Below, one piece after another: positions 26,112 to 35,364 of a stretch of 64,000 nucleotides of DNA. Within the stretch, counting starts at the first letter, position 1; each line of letters begins with the position of its first letter. The notes under the pieces were generated by a model, which was not told the DNA's origin, did no database searches, and saw nothing but the letters and a program-made list of their open reading frames with translations. Source of the DNA: Halorubrum salsamenti (GTDB lineage Archaea; Halobacteriota; Halobacteria; Halobacteriales; Haloferacaceae); assembly GCF_007671685.1 (NCBI RefSeq), contig NZ_VCNL01000004.1:334456-398455 (forward strand), written 5' to 3'. The translations under genes were made by a program, and so were the position numbers.

Positions 26112-27182
26112 GTGTACTGGCTCGAACTCGCCGGCGAGGAGGACGCGTTCGCCGCCCGCGAGGCCGCCGTCGCGGCGACGGGCGTGGAGCTGCTCGCGCC
26201 GGGGGTGGCGCGCGCCGGGAGCGTCGGTGACGGGACCGGCGGCAGTAGGAGCGAGAGCGGCGCGGACCCTCCGGTCCGCCGGCTCGCCTACACCCGCGCC
26301 GCCCACGAGGCGATCGCTCGGACCGACGCCGACCTCGACGCCGCCGCGGCCGCGCTCGACGCGGCGCCGCTCGACCGGACGGGATCCGTCGCGGTCCGCG
26401 CCCGCAACGTCCGGAACACGACCGAGGTCTCGACGAGCGCGGCCGAACGCGAGCTGGGCGGCGTCCTCGTCGACCGCGGGTTCGAGGTCGACCTCGACGG
26501 TCCCGACCACGTCCTGCGCGCCCTGTTCGCGGCCGGCGAGCGCGACGACCACGAGGCGGTCCCGGGCGCGGACGGCGGCGACGCCGCGGTCTGCGCGCTC
26601 GGGTGGGTCGCCGTCGAGGCCGCCCGCGACTTCGCGCCGAAGCCGACCGACCGGCCCTTCTTCCAGCCGGGGAGCATGGCGCCGGCCGACGCCCGCGCGT
26701 ACGCGAACCTCGCCGGCGCCGCGCCCGGGCGGACGCTCCTCGACCCGATGTGCGGCACCGGCGGGCTCCCCCTCGAAGCCGGGATCGTCGGAAGCGACGT
26801 GCTCGCGTGCGACGCCCAAGCGAAGATGGTCCGCGGGACCCGCGAGAACCTCCGGGAGTACGTGGGATCGGCCTCCGACGCCCCCGACTGGCACGTCGCC
26901 CGCGGCGACGCCACGGCCCTCCCCCTGCGCGACGACGCGGTCGACGGGGTCGCGTTCGACGCCCCGTACGGCCGCCAGTCGAAGATCGCTCGCCACGAGC
27001 TCGCGGACCTCGTCGGGGGCGCGCTCGCGGAGGCGGCCCGGGTCGCTCCCCGAGCCGTGGTGGTCGCCGACCGCGACTGGCGGGGGGAGGCGCGCGGGGC
27101 CGGCTGGGCGGTCGACGCCGCCTTCGAGCGCCGGGTCCACCGGTCCCTCACGCGGCACGTACTCGTCCTCGATCGGGAGTGA
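26112..27182 (+). CDS. tRNA (guanine(10)-N2)-dimethyltransferase, Trm-G10 type
   Basis: SAM-dependent methyltransferase that modifies guanine 10 of tRNA, 356 residues from GTG 26112 (MYWLELAGEE). The N-terminal half is THUMP-like and ends around residue 170. The Rossmann domain carries LLDPMCGTGGLPLEAG (SAM-binding motif I), LACDAQAKMVRGTREN, and FDAPYGRQSK (the catalytic N/D-PPY motif, here DAPY). The assignment to the archaeal Trm-G10/TrmG10 group follows from this domain order. It is divergent from tbp. Confidence 0.88.
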   Translation: MYWLELAGEEDAFAAREAAVAATGVELLAPGVARAGSVGDGTGGSRSESGADPPVRRLAYTRAAHEAIARTDADLDAAAAALDAAPLDRTGSVAVRARNVRNTTEVSTSAAERELGGVLVDRGFEVDLDGPDHVLRALFAAGERDDHEAVPGADGGDAAVCALGWVAVEAARDFAPKPTDRPFFQPGSMAPADARAYANLAGAAPGRTLLDPMCGTGGLPLEAGIVGSDVLACDAQAKMVRGTRENLREYVGSASDAPDWHVARGDATALPLRDDAVDGVAFDAPYGRQSKIARHELADLVGGALAEAARVAPRAVVVADRDWRGEARGAGWAVDAAFERRVHRSLTRHVLVLDRE

Positions 27183-27349
27183 CGGGCGGATGACGGACGC
27201 GAGAGCGGCGCGAGAGCGACTCGGCTTCACCGTCCCGAGAGTGAACGAACGGTCGGCGATACACGGCGGGTGAGCGTCGCAGGCGACAAGTTTCAGTTTC
27301 ACCGTCCCCGCGGGCAACGGTTAAGTGGGCGGCCTGTCGTGATATTCAC

Positions 27350-28477
27350 ATGACCGGGGACGCCGGCGGCGACATGCTCTCGTGGGACGAGTCGGTGTTC
27401 CGCGACGAGTCGGTGTTCGAGATCGACCACGTCCCCGAGACGTTCCGCCACCGCGAGAGCCAACTCGAGAGCCTGAAGTACGCGCTCCGCCCCGCCGTCC
27501 GCGGTTCCCGCCCGCTCAACACGATGGTGCGCGGCCCGCCCGGCACCGGGAAGACCACCGCGGTCCAGAAGCTGTTCGGCGAGCTCGGCGCCCGGACCGA
27601 CGTGCGAACGGTCCGGGTGAACTGTCAGGTGGACTCGACGCGGTACGCCGTGTTCTCGCGGCTGTTCGAGGGTATATTCGACTACGAGCCGCCCTCCTCC
27701 GGAATCTCGTTCAAGAAGCTGTTCGGGCAGATCACCGACCAACTCGTCGAGGAGGACGACGTGCTCGTGGTCGCCTTAGACGACGTGAACTACCTCTTCT
27801 ACGAGAACGAGGCGTCCGACACCCTCTACTCGCTGCTGCGCGCCCACGAGGCGCACTCGGGCGCGAAGATCGGCGTCATCGTCGTCTCCTCCGATCTGGG
27901 CCTCGACGTGATCGACGACCTCGACACCCGGGTCCAGTCGGTGTTTCGCCCCGAGGAGGTGTACTTCCCCGTCTACGACGCCGCCGAGATCTACGACATC
28001 CTGTTGGAGCGCGCGAAGCGCGGGTTCCACGACGGCGTCATCGGCGACGCCGAGTTGGAGCGCGTCGCCGACCTCACCGCCGAGAGCGGCGACCTCCGGG
28101 TCGGGATCGACCTCCTCCGCCGGGCCGGGCTCAACGCGGAGATGCGCGCCTCGAAGACGATCGCCGAGGAGGACGTGGAGTCGGCCTACGACAAGTCCAA
28201 ACACGTCCACCTCTCGCGCTCGCTCCGCGGGCTCTCGGACTCCGAGCGCGCGCTGGTCCGCGTGCTCGCCGAGAACGACGGCGAGCGCGCGGGGACCGTG
28301 TACGAGGCGTTCCACGACGAGACGGACCTCGGCTACACCCGCTACTCGGAGATCATCAACAAGCTCGACCAGCTCGGCGTGATCGACGCGGAGTACGCCG
28401 AGGTGGAGGGGCGCGGGCGCTCTCGGGAGCTCTCGCTGGCCTACGAGGCCGAGGCGGTGCTGGACAGGCTGGAGTAG
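27350..28477 (+). CDS. Orc1/Cdc6-type replication initiator
   Basis: AAA+ protein related to the archaeal origin-binding initiator, 375 residues. Walker A GPPGTGKTTAVQKL (about residue 63) is canonical; Walker B reads VVALDDVNYL, with Asp-Asp where active initiators usually have Asp-Glu. Sensor and lid segments follow, and a C-terminal winged helix (about 295-375: ALVRVLAENDGERAGTVYEAF). Haloarchaea carry many Orc1/Cdc6 paralogues, and only some sit at origins. The upstream gap (27183-27349) shows no convincing origin recognition boxes or AT-rich unwinding element, so this copy is probably not beside an active origin. TATA-like GGTTAAGT at about -30. Confidence 0.92.
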   Translation: MTGDAGGDMLSWDESVFRDESVFEIDHVPETFRHRESQLESLKYALRPAVRGSRPLNTMVRGPPGTGKTTAVQKLFGELGARTDVRTVRVNCQVDSTRYAVFSRLFEGIFDYEPPSSGISFKKLFGQITDQLVEEDDVLVVALDDVNYLFYENEASDTLYSLLRAHEAHSGAKIGVIVVSSDLGLDVIDDLDTRVQSVFRPEEVYFPVYDAAEIYDILLERAKRGFHDGVIGDAELERVADLTAESGDLRVGIDLLRRAGLNAEMRASKTIAEEDVESAYDKSKHVHLSRSLRGLSDSERALVRVLAENDGERAGTVYEAFHDETDLGYTRYSEIINKLDQLGVIDAEYAEVEGRGRSRELSLAYEAEAVLDRLE

Positions 28478-28515
28478 CCCGACGCCTTTTCAACCGCTCC
28501 CGCACAGTCGGAGGT

Positions 28516-29250
28516 ATGAAGACGAGCGGCGGCAGCGACGCGGCGAAGCGACGCGCCGGCGAGTCGGCGGCCGAGGCGGTCGACGACGGCGACGTGGTCG
28601 GCCTCGGCACCGGGTCGACGGCGGCCCACGCGATCCGGCGTCTCGGCGAGCGAGTCGATTCCGGCCTCGACGTCCGGGGCGTGGCGACCTCCTTCGCGAG
28701 CCGGGAGCTCGCGGCCGACTGCGGGGTCCCACTGCTCGACCTCGACGAGGCGGTGGGGACCGACGCGCCCGGCATCGACGTCGCGATCGACGGGGCCGAT
28801 CAGGTCGCGGTCGGCGGGGAGGGCGACGAAACGGCGACCGGCGTCGGCCCACTTATAAAGGGCGGCGGCGCCGCCCACGCCCGCGAGAAGCTGGTCGACG
28901 CCGCCGCCGACCGGTTCCTCGTCGTGGCCGACCCCTCGAAGGAGGCGCCGGTCCTCGATCGGTCCGTCCCGGTGGAGGTGCTCCCGGCCGGCCGAACCGC
29001 GGTCGCCGAGGCGGTGCGAGCGGCCGGCGGCGAGCCGGTCCTGCGGCGCGCGGAGCGGAAGGACGGGCCGGTCGTCACGGACAATGGAAATCTCGTGCTC
29101 GACTGCGCGTTCGGCGAGATCGACGACCCGGACGCGCTGGCGACGACGCTGGCGACGACGCCCGGGGTCGTCGAACACGGGCTGTTCGTGGGGCTCACAG
29201 ACGAGGTCCACGTCGGGGCGGAGGCGGGCGTGCGGGTCGCGAGGCGGTGA
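28516..29250 (+). CDS. rpiA: Ribose-5-phosphate isomerase A
   Basis: Interconverts ribose 5-phosphate and ribulose 5-phosphate, feeding nucleotide and PRPP synthesis. From ATG 28516 (MKTSGGSDAAK) the 244 residues show the family landmarks: GLGTGSTAAHAIRRL near residue 30, the catalytic DGADQV, the GGGAAHAREK loop, and VTDNGNLVLDCAFG near the C-terminus. It starts 38 bp after the orc gene on the same strand. Confidence 0.95.
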   Translation: MKTSGGSDAAKRRAGESAAEAVDDGDVVGLGTGSTAAHAIRRLGERVDSGLDVRGVATSFASRELAADCGVPLLDLDEAVGTDAPGIDVAIDGADQVAVGGEGDETATGVGPLIKGGGAAHAREKLVDAAADRFLVVADPSKEAPVLDRSVPVEVLPAGRTAVAEAVRAAGGEPVLRRAERKDGPVVTDNGNLVLDCAFGEIDDPDALATTLATTPGVVEHGLFVGLTDEVHVGAEAGVRVARR

Positions 29251-29300
29251 GGAAAGTCAGCGAGTCGACCGACGCGTCGCTCACCGATCGGCGGTCACGC

Positions 29301-29306
29301 AAAAAA
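29301..29306 (-). terminator. Oligo-T tract after the histone-fold gene
   Basis: A T6 run on the minus strand about 25 nt after the stop at 29330, in the convergent gap with rpiA. Consistent with archaeal intrinsic termination; no hairpin needed. Confidence 0.4.
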
Positions 29307-29329
29307 TGAAGAACGGAAAGCGCGTCCGT

Positions 29330-29497
29330 CTAGAGGTCGCGAGGCTGGACCGTCTTCCGGTCGTTGGCCTCGGCGCGGCGCGCGGCGTCTTCGAGCAGCT
29401 CGTCCACTTCGTCGTCCAGCGCGTCGTAGAAGTCCGAAGCGACGTTCTTGTCGTCCAGGGCTTCCTTGACGGCCGCTTTGACAATAAGGTCTGCCAT
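29330..29497 (-). CDS. Small histone-fold protein, DUF1931-like (55 aa)
   Basis: A 55-codon gene starting MADLIVKAAVKEALDDKNVA and ending TVQPRDL. The sequence fits a single histone-fold arrangement: short helix, the long central helix (FYDALDDEVDELLEDAARRA), and the end segment NDRKTVQPRDL, where the histone-fold R-T/D pair usually sits. This resembles the DUF1931 family of archaeal histone-like proteins, here about half the typical length. Very acidic, as expected in halophiles. It could bind DNA or protein; function unproven. Its ATG 29497 overlaps nothing, and the gene has its own T-run downstream. Confidence 0.8.
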   Translation of the reverse strand: MADLIVKAAVKEALDDKNVASDFYDALDDEVDELLEDAARRAEANDRKTVQPRDL

Positions 29498-29684
29498 GCG
29501 CTCGACGCTATCCGTCGACAGTTAATAAGAGTTCCTGAATTCGACCGCGAGGGAGGCCGTGCGGGCTGTTCGCGGCGGTGTACCGGAACGCTTACTTATA
29601 AACTTTGTGAGAGCGAGAGGCGATCGTCGGCCGAGATCGGCTCGGATCGATAGGTACGACTCCGTTCGGTCCCGACGAGCGATC

Positions 29685-30470
29685 ATGCGCGACACGCTTG
29701 AGGCGCTCGACGCCGGGGAGATCGGCGTCGCGGAGGCGGAATCACGGCTCGCGGGCTACGCGACGACGGCGGCGGGGCGGTTCGACGCCGCCCGCGAGGG
29801 ACGGCGCGGGATCCCCGAGGCGATCCTCGCGGAGGGGAAGACGCCCGCGGAGGTCGCGGCGCTGACGACGACCGCGGTGGAGACGACGGGCCGCGCGCTC
29901 GTCACGCGGGCGGACGCGGACGACGCCGCCGCGATCCGGACAGCGGTAGCGGATCTCGACCTCGACACGCCGGACCCCCTCGATGCGACCGTCGACCACG
30001 ACGAACGGACCGACACCGTCGTCGTCCACGGCGCCGGCTTCGAACGGCCGGCCCTCGACGCGACCGTCGCGGTCGTCGCGGCCGGCACCGCGGACGCGGC
30101 GGTCGCCGGGGAGGCGGCGCTGGTCGCCCGCGAGGTCGGCGCGACGATCGACCGGATCGACGACGTGGGGGTCGCGAACCTCGACCGGATTTTGGACCAG
30201 CGCGACCGGATCCGCGAGGCGGACGTGGTCGTGGTCGCCGCCGGCCGCGAGGGGGCGCTTCCGACGGTCGTCGCGGGGCTCGTCGCCGCGCCGGTGATCG
30301 CGCTCCCGGTCTCGACCGGCTACGGCGTCGGCGGCGAGGGGATCGCGGCGCTGGAGGGCGCGCTCCAGTCCTGTTCGGTGCTCACGACGGTGAACGTCGA
30401 CGCCGGCTTCGTCGCCGGCGCGCAGGCGGGCCTGATCGCCCGTGCGATCGACTCGGCGTCCGACTCGTAG
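29685..30470 (+). CDS. larB: LarB-type protein (nickel pincer cofactor biosynthesis)
   Basis: Family of PurE-like carboxylases; LarB adds a carboxylate to nicotinate adenine dinucleotide in making the nickel-pincer cofactor of lactate racemase. From ATG 29685 the 261 residues show an N-terminal helical region and the Rossmann-like C-terminal half: [36 protein letters not shown], and the ending [18 protein letters not shown]. No larC or larE is next to it, so whether the cofactor pathway is complete cannot be told here. NaAD, its substrate, links it loosely to the NAD genes elsewhere in the window. Confidence 0.88.
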   Translation: MRDTLEALDAGEIGVAEAESRLAGYATTAAGRFDAAREGRRGIPEAILAEGKTPAEVAALTTTAVETTGRALVTRADADDAAAIRTAVADLDLDTPDPLDATVDHDERTDTVVVHGAGFERPALDATVAVVAAGTADAAVAGEAALVAREVGATIDRIDDVGVANLDRILDQRDRIREADVVVVAAGREGALPTVVAGLVAAPVIALPVSTGYGVGGEGIAALEGALQSCSVLTTVNVDAGFVAGAQAGLIARAIDSASDS

Positions 30471-30538
30471 TTCGGGGCGTGGTCCACCGTCAATGCGGGG
30501 ATCGCGGTGGTTTTGAGGCCGGGAGACAACCCGCTCTC

Positions 30539-30787
30539 GTGTCAGATCATCACGTGTACGTCATCGAGTGCGCCGACGGCACGCTCTACACCGGCTACAC
30601 CACCGACGTGGAGCGGCGCGTCGCCGAGCACGACGCCGGCGAGGGCGCCAAGTACACCCGCGGCCGGACTCCCGTGACGCTGCGCCACGTCGAGTCGTTC
30701 GACTCGAAGTCGGCCGCGATGTCGCGCGAACACGCCATCAAGTCCCTGTCGCGCGCGGAGAAGGAGCGGCTGATCGGCGACCGGTAG
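30539..30787 (+). CDS. GIY-YIG nuclease-superfamily protein (82 aa)
   Basis: From GTG 30539 the protein starts [46 protein letters not shown] is the GIY-YIG fold signature with catalytic Arg/His in the RRVAEH segment; the family includes the stand-alone UPF0213 (YhbQ-like) proteins of this size. A single small domain, likely a DNA structure-specific nuclease, substrate unknown. It lies 68 bp after larB on the same strand and converges with hisG. Confidence 0.85.
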   Translation: MSDHHVYVIECADGTLYTGYTTDVERRVAEHDAGEGAKYTRGRTPVTLRHVESFDSKSAAMSREHAIKSLSRAEKERLIGDR

Positions 30788-30823
30788 CGGGCAGACGCGG
30801 AGACGACGCGTCTCCGCTCGGCC

Positions 30824-31714
30824 TCACTCGACGAGCCGCTCGATCTCCGTGACGAGGATGCCGGTCGCGCCAACCGACTTCAGCTCCGAGATCGTCGCAA
30901 ACACGTCGCGCTCCTCGACGACGGCGTGGACCGCGACCATGCCGTTGCCGTCCTCGTCGGCCTCGACGTCCATCACCGTCGGCCCGCCGAGTCCGGGGAT
31001 CACGTCCTTCACCTCGTCGAGCCGCTCTTTGGGGGCGTTCATCATCAGGTACCGGCGGCCGTCGGCCGCGAGCACGGACTCGAAGGCGGTCAGCACCTGC
31101 TCGACCTTCGCGTCGTCGACGACATCGGGGCGAGCGAACAGCCGCACCGAGGAGTCGAGCACGTCGTCGATCACGGCGAGCCGGTTCACCTTCAGCGTCG
31201 TCCCCGTGGAGGTGATGTCGACGATGGCGTCGGCCATGTCGACGTGGGGGGTCAGTTCGGTCGCGCCCGTCACGGTGACCACGTCGGCGTCGACCCCCAC
31301 GCGGTCGAGGTAGTCGCGGGTGACCGCCGGGAACTCGGTGGCGATCGTCCCGCCGGCGAGGTCCCCGACGCTCCCGATGTCGCCGTCCTCCGGCGCCGCG
31401 AGGACGAGCTTACAGGAGCCGTACCCCAGATCGAGTAAGTCGACGAGGTCGTCCTCCCCCGCCGCGCTCGCGGAGTCGGCGACGCCGCCGGACTCCGCGG
31501 CCTGATCGAGGCCCGTGATCCCCACGTCGGCCGCGCCGTCGCGGACGTACTCGGGGATGTCGGCCGCGCGCGCGTACAACACCGTCACGTCGGGGTCGAC
31601 GGTGTCGGCGTACAGCTGGCGGTCGGCGGTCTCCTCGACGTGGAGCCCCGCGCGCTCTAAGAGCGAGAGCGTCGGATCGTGCAGGCGGCCCTTGTTGGGG
31701 ACGGCGATGCGCAT
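30824..31714 (-). CDS. hisG: ATP phosphoribosyltransferase (long form)
   Basis: First step of histidine synthesis: ATP plus PRPP to phosphoribosyl-ATP. ATG 31714 gives [20 protein letters not shown], the expected N-terminus; the frame open further left runs through repeat DNA and was rejected. The PRPP-binding region [19 protein letters not shown] and the C-terminal ACT-like regulatory domain (about residues 210-296, [21 protein letters not shown]) identify the long, histidine-inhibited form. No other his genes adjoin it. Confidence 0.95.
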   Translation of the reverse strand: MRIAVPNKGRLHDPTLSLLERAGLHVEETADRQLYADTVDPDVTVLYARAADIPEYVRDGAADVGITGLDQAAESGGVADSASAAGEDDLVDLLDLGYGSCKLVLAAPEDGDIGSVGDLAGGTIATEFPAVTRDYLDRVGVDADVVTVTGATELTPHVDMADAIVDITSTGTTLKVNRLAVIDDVLDSSVRLFARPDVVDDAKVEQVLTAFESVLAADGRRYLMMNAPKERLDEVKDVIPGLGGPTVMDVEADEDGNGMVAVHAVVEERDVFATISELKSVGATGILVTEIERLVE

Positions 31715-31781
31715 ACCGAGAGCGTCGCGGGGCGACGGGGAAACGTTTTCGTCCGGGGAGCAGTTCTGAGGGTCGACGCGA

Positions 31782-32096
31782 GATCGCTTATAAACACCGT
31801 CAGTGCGGTGGCGCGCGCCTGTGAGCGCCCGAAGGGCGCGAACAGCGCGTGCGAGGGAGTCGGCCGACCAGAGGGAGGCCGACGAGGCTGGGGAGGAGTG
31901 AGGTGCGGTGCCGTGCGGGGCGGGGAGGGACTCAAAGGGGCAGCCGTGAGGCGGGCGCAGGCGACGCAAGGACCGCAGGGCGGGAGCGAGTGAAACGAGC
32001 GACCAACCGAGGACCGCAGCGAGCGTGCGCCCGCCTCACGGCCGGGGCTTTGGCGGTGTTCGCCGCCGATCTACAGTCGATTATTTATAAACGAGC
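31782..32096. repeat. Dispersed TTATAAA-bounded repeat, copy D (largest)
   Basis: The left end GATCGCTTATAAA (31782-31794) matches the terminal repeat of the 48.2-kb copy; the right end is TTATTTATAAAC (about 32081-32092). The inner modules GCGGTGGCGCGCGCCTGTGA (about 31806-31825) and GGCCGACGAGGCTGGGGAGG (31877-31896) recur in the 48.2-kb copy in opposite order and orientation, so the two are inverted relative to each other. A further inverted repeat, CGTGAGGCGGGCG (31944-31956) against CGCCCGCCTCACG (32029-32041), makes an inner stem. The right end overlaps the 3' end of the gene at 32071-32481. The frames open through it are artefacts of GC-rich sequence. Confidence 0.7.
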
Positions 32097-32481
32097 CGCC
32101 GGTTGTGTCGAACCTTCTTCCGACCACCCAGTACGCGACGGGGAGACAGCCGGCGAACGCGACCGGCCAGACGGTCAACTGCGAGATCGGATCGGGCGGC
32201 GAGACGAGGCTCCCGACGGCCAGCCCGCCGAGACCGGCGACGACGACGACAGCGGCGGCTCGTTCCCACCGGGACGGCGGGTACCGGCGGGAGCGCCCGC
32301 GGCGCCACCACAGCAGGTAGTAGGCCAGTACGATCCCCGAGACCGGGGCGAGTACGCCCCAGAGTCCCGGATGGTCGCTTCCGCGGGCGTGCGCGTCGAA
32401 GTTGACCCACGCGCCGATCGCGACCCAGACGAACAGCACGAGGGCCGCGCCGAACGCGGCGACGGGCGTGAGGAGGGACAC
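32071..32481 (-). CDS. Membrane protein, possibly with a repeat-derived C-terminus (136 aa)
   Basis: Starts [20 protein letters not shown]. Three or four hydrophobic segments (about residues 5-27, 42-58, 75-92 and 100-118) with basic loops between them ([14 protein letters not shown]), so positive loops are inside. The last residues (GGSFINNRL) are encoded by the TTTATAAA end of repeat copy D, which supplies the stop codon; the original C-terminus has probably been altered by insertion of the repeat. Divergent from uvrB. Family not recognised. Confidence 0.6.
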   Translation of the reverse strand: MSLLTPVAAFGAALVLFVWVAIGAWVNFDAHARGSDHPGLWGVLAPVSGIVLAYYLLWWRRGRSRRYPPSRWERAAAVVVVAGLGGLAVGSLVSPPDPISQLTVWPVAFAGCLPVAYWVVGRRFDTTGGSFINNRL

Positions 32482-32602
32482 GAGTCGGTGTTCGCGCCGA
32501 CCGCTAATCGGTCTTCCCTTTGAACGTCCACGCGCGATCGATCTCCGTCGCCGACCCCCTAGCCGCGCCGCTCAAGTGTCTCGCCGTCCAACGACGCGTA
32601 TC

Positions 32603-34657
32603 GTGAGCGACGCCGACTCCCCCCTCTCCGAGGACCGTCCGACCGTCGACCGCCCGCTCCGCGTCGACGCCCCGTTCGAGCCCGCGGGCGACCAGCCGGA
32701 GGCGATCGAGAAGCTGGTCGAGGGGTTCGAGTCGGGCGCCGACAAGCAGACCCTCCTCGGCGTGACGGGGTCCGGGAAGACGAACACCGTCTCGTGGGTC
32801 GCCGAGGAACTCGATCAGCCGACGCTCGTCTTGGCCCACAACAAGACGCTCGCGGCCCAGCTCTACGAGGAGTTCCGCGAGCTGTTCCCGGACAACGCGG
32901 TCGAGTACTTCGTCTCCTACTACGACTACTACCAGCCGGAGGCGTACGTCGAGCAGACGGACACGTTCATCGACAAGGAGATGTCGATCAACGAGGAGAT
33001 CGACCGACTGCGCCACTCCGCGACGCGCTCGCTGCTCACCCGCGACGACGTGATCGTGGTCGCGAGCGTCTCGGCCATCTACGGGCTCGGCGACCCGGGG
33101 AACTACCGCGACATGGCGCTCCGCTTGGAGGTCGGTGAGGAGGTCGGCCGTGAGCAGTTACTCGCCGACCTCGTCGACCTGAACTACGAGCGCAACGACG
33201 TGGACTTCACGCAGGGCACCTTCCGCGTGCGGGGCGACACCGTCGAGATCTACCCGATGTACGGGCGGTACGCGGTCCGAGTGGAGCTGTGGGGCGAAGA
33301 GATCGACCGGATGCTCAAGGTCGACCCGATGAAAGGCGAGGTCGTCTCGGAGGAGCCCGCCGCCATGCTCCACCCGGCCGAGCACTACTCGATCCCGGAC
33401 GACCAGCTGGAACAGGCGATCGCGGAGATAGAGGACCTGCTGGAGAAGCGGGTGAGCTACTTCGAGCGACAGGGCGACCTCGTGGCGGCCCAGCGCATCG
33501 AGGAGCGCACCACCTTCGACCTGGAGATGCTCCGGGAGGCGGGCTACTGCTCGGGGATAGAGAACTACTCGGTCCACATGGACGACCGCGAGTCCGGCGA
33601 CGCGCCCTACACCCTGCTGGACTACTTCCCCGACGACTTCCTCACCGTCGTCGACGAGTCCCACCAGACGATCCCCCAGATAAAGGGCCAGTACGAGGGC
33701 GACAAGTCGCGGAAGGACTCGCTCGTCGAGAACGGGTTCCGGCTCCCGACCGCCTACGACAACCGCCCGCTGACGTTCGAGGAGTTCGAGGAGAAGACCG
33801 ATCGGACCCTCTACGTCTCGGCGACGCCGAGCGACTACGAGCGCGAGACCTCCGACCGGATCGTCGAACAGATCGTCCGCCCGACCCACCTCGTCGATCC
33901 GAAGGTGGAGGTGACGGAGGCGATCGGGCAGGTCGAGGACCTCTTAGAGCGGGTCGACGAGCGGATCGAGCGCGACGAGCGCGTCCTCGTGACCACGCTC
34001 ACCAAGCGAATGGCCGAGGACCTCACGGAGTACTTCGAGGAGGCCGGGGTCGACGTGGCGTACATGCACGACGAGACGGACACCCTCGAACGCCACGAGA
34101 TCATCCGCGACCTTCGCCTGGGCAACATCGACGTGCTCGTCGGCATCAACCTGCTCCGCGAGGGGCTCGACATCCCGGAGGTCTCGCTCGTCGCGATCCT
34201 CGACGCCGACCAGGAGGGGTTCCTCCGCTCCACGACGACGCTCGTCCAGACGATGGGGCGGGCCGCCCGCAACGTCAACGGCGAGGTCGTCCTCTACGCC
34301 GACCGGGTGACCGACTCGATGGAGGAAGCCATCGAGGAGACCCAGCGCCGCCGCGAGATCCAGCTGGAGTACAACGCCGAGCACGGCTACGAGGCGACCA
34401 CCATCGACAAGCCGGTCGGGGAGACGAACCTCCCGGGGTCGAAGACGGACACCTCGAACGTCAGCGTCGGCGACGTGGAAAGCGAAGACGAGGCGAAAGC
34501 GCAGATCGAAGCGCTCGAAGACCGGATGGACGAGGCCGCGAGCAACCTGGAGTTCGAGCTGGCGGCCGACATCCGCGACCGGATCGCCGAGCTCCGCCGC
34601 GCGTTCGAGCTCGACGGCGGCGACGACGGCGTGCCGGCGCCGATGATCGACGAGTAG
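32603..34657 (+). CDS. uvrB: Excinuclease ABC subunit B
   Basis: Damage-verifying helicase of bacterial-type nucleotide excision repair, which haloarchaea possess. From GTG 32603 ([10 protein letters not shown]) the 684 residues show Walker [14 protein letters not shown], the beta-hairpin region [11 protein letters not shown] that inserts behind the lesion, the [11 protein letters not shown] motif, helicase motifs IV-VI ([29 protein letters not shown]), and the C-terminal UVR domain ([20 protein letters not shown]) that contacts UvrC. An in-frame ATG further upstream at about 32402 is not supported by homologous sequence. uvrA and uvrC are not in the window. Confidence 0.97.
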   Translation: MSDADSPLSEDRPTVDRPLRVDAPFEPAGDQPEAIEKLVEGFESGADKQTLLGVTGSGKTNTVSWVAEELDQPTLVLAHNKTLAAQLYEEFRELFPDNAVEYFVSYYDYYQPEAYVEQTDTFIDKEMSINEEIDRLRHSATRSLLTRDDVIVVASVSAIYGLGDPGNYRDMALRLEVGEEVGREQLLADLVDLNYERNDVDFTQGTFRVRGDTVEIYPMYGRYAVRVELWGEEIDRMLKVDPMKGEVVSEEPAAMLHPAEHYSIPDDQLEQAIAEIEDLLEKRVSYFERQGDLVAAQRIEERTTFDLEMLREAGYCSGIENYSVHMDDRESGDAPYTLLDYFPDDFLTVVDESHQTIPQIKGQYEGDKSRKDSLVENGFRLPTAYDNRPLTFEEFEEKTDRTLYVSATPSDYERETSDRIVEQIVRPTHLVDPKVEVTEAIGQVEDLLERVDERIERDERVLVTTLTKRMAEDLTEYFEEAGVDVAYMHDETDTLERHEIIRDLRLGNIDVLVGINLLREGLDIPEVSLVAILDADQEGFLRSTTTLVQTMGRAARNVNGEVVLYADRVTDSMEEAIEETQRRREIQLEYNAEHGYEATTIDKPVGETNLPGSKTDTSNVSVGDVESEDEAKAQIEALEDRMDEAASNLEFELAADIRDRIAELRRAFELDGGDDGVPAPMIDE

Positions 34658-34764
34658 TCGACCGTGACGACCGGGGCCGCGGCCATCCCCACGGCGACTC
34701 CGATTCTCGCGCGCCGAAACCTGCGACGCCGGGATTTTTAACTGCGACCGTCGGAACGCGTCAC

Positions 34765-35295
34765 GTGAAGCGCCGCGCGGTGGCCGCTGGCCTCCTCGCC
34801 GTCGCCAGCGCTGGCTGTACCGATCGCCTCCACGACCTGGCGGCGTCGACGCCGCAAGACCTCGGAGTCCGGAGCCGCTACGTCGACGGCGACCCGCTCG
34901 TCGAGGGGCAGAGCGTGCGCTCGCTCCCCGAAGAGCTCCTGACTCACGCCGCCTCCTTCCGGTCGAAACCGGAGGCGAAGGCGGCGGTCCTGCCGGACCA
35001 GCCGGAGACGATGACGTTCGTCGAGGCCACCTCGTTCGCCGACGACGGCGGCGAGTCGGTGCTCGTCGCCGCCCAGCGGCTCACCGCGCCCGAGGTCGAA
35101 CTGCGGCTTGGCTCGATCAGCCGTACCGGGGACCACTCGCTCCGCGTCGCCGTCGATCAGGCCGGCGTCCGCGGCGAGGTCGAGACCGACGATCCGGTCG
35201 TCAAGACCCTCCTGTTGCGGCTCACCGACGAGCGGGGGCCACCGGAGCGCGTGATCGTCTCGATCGGCGGCCAGCGCGCCGGCGTCACGATCTGA
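34765..35295 (+). CDS. Putative lipoprotein (176 aa)
   Basis: GTG 34765 starts MKRRAVAAGLLAVASAGC, a signal peptide ending in a lipobox with Cys18, and with an adjacent Arg pair, compatible with Tat export and lipid anchoring. The rest is a soluble alpha/beta domain with repeated strand pattern (TMTFVEATSFADDGGESVLV, then VELRLGSISRTGDHSLRVAV), no catalytic residues. It begins 107 bp after uvrB. Family not recognised. Confidence 0.75.
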   Translation: MKRRAVAAGLLAVASAGCTDRLHDLAASTPQDLGVRSRYVDGDPLVEGQSVRSLPEELLTHAASFRSKPEAKAAVLPDQPETMTFVEATSFADDGGESVLVAAQRLTAPEVELRLGSISRTGDHSLRVAVDQAGVRGEVETDDPVVKTLLLRLTDERGPPERVIVSIGGQRAGVTI

Positions 35296-35364
35296 GCGAT
35301 CGGAACCGGTCCACCGCGCCCGCGTCCCGCGATCGTTTAGTGCCTCGGCGGTCTTCGACCGGGT

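Noticed and set aside
27183..27349. Replication origin upstream of the orc gene
   Set aside because: No convincing origin recognition box pair or AT-rich unwinding element seen in the short GC-rich gap.
31849..32523. Open frame through repeat copy D
   Set aside because: Runs through a GC-rich non-coding repeat and antisense to a membrane protein gene; Arg-rich, no family.
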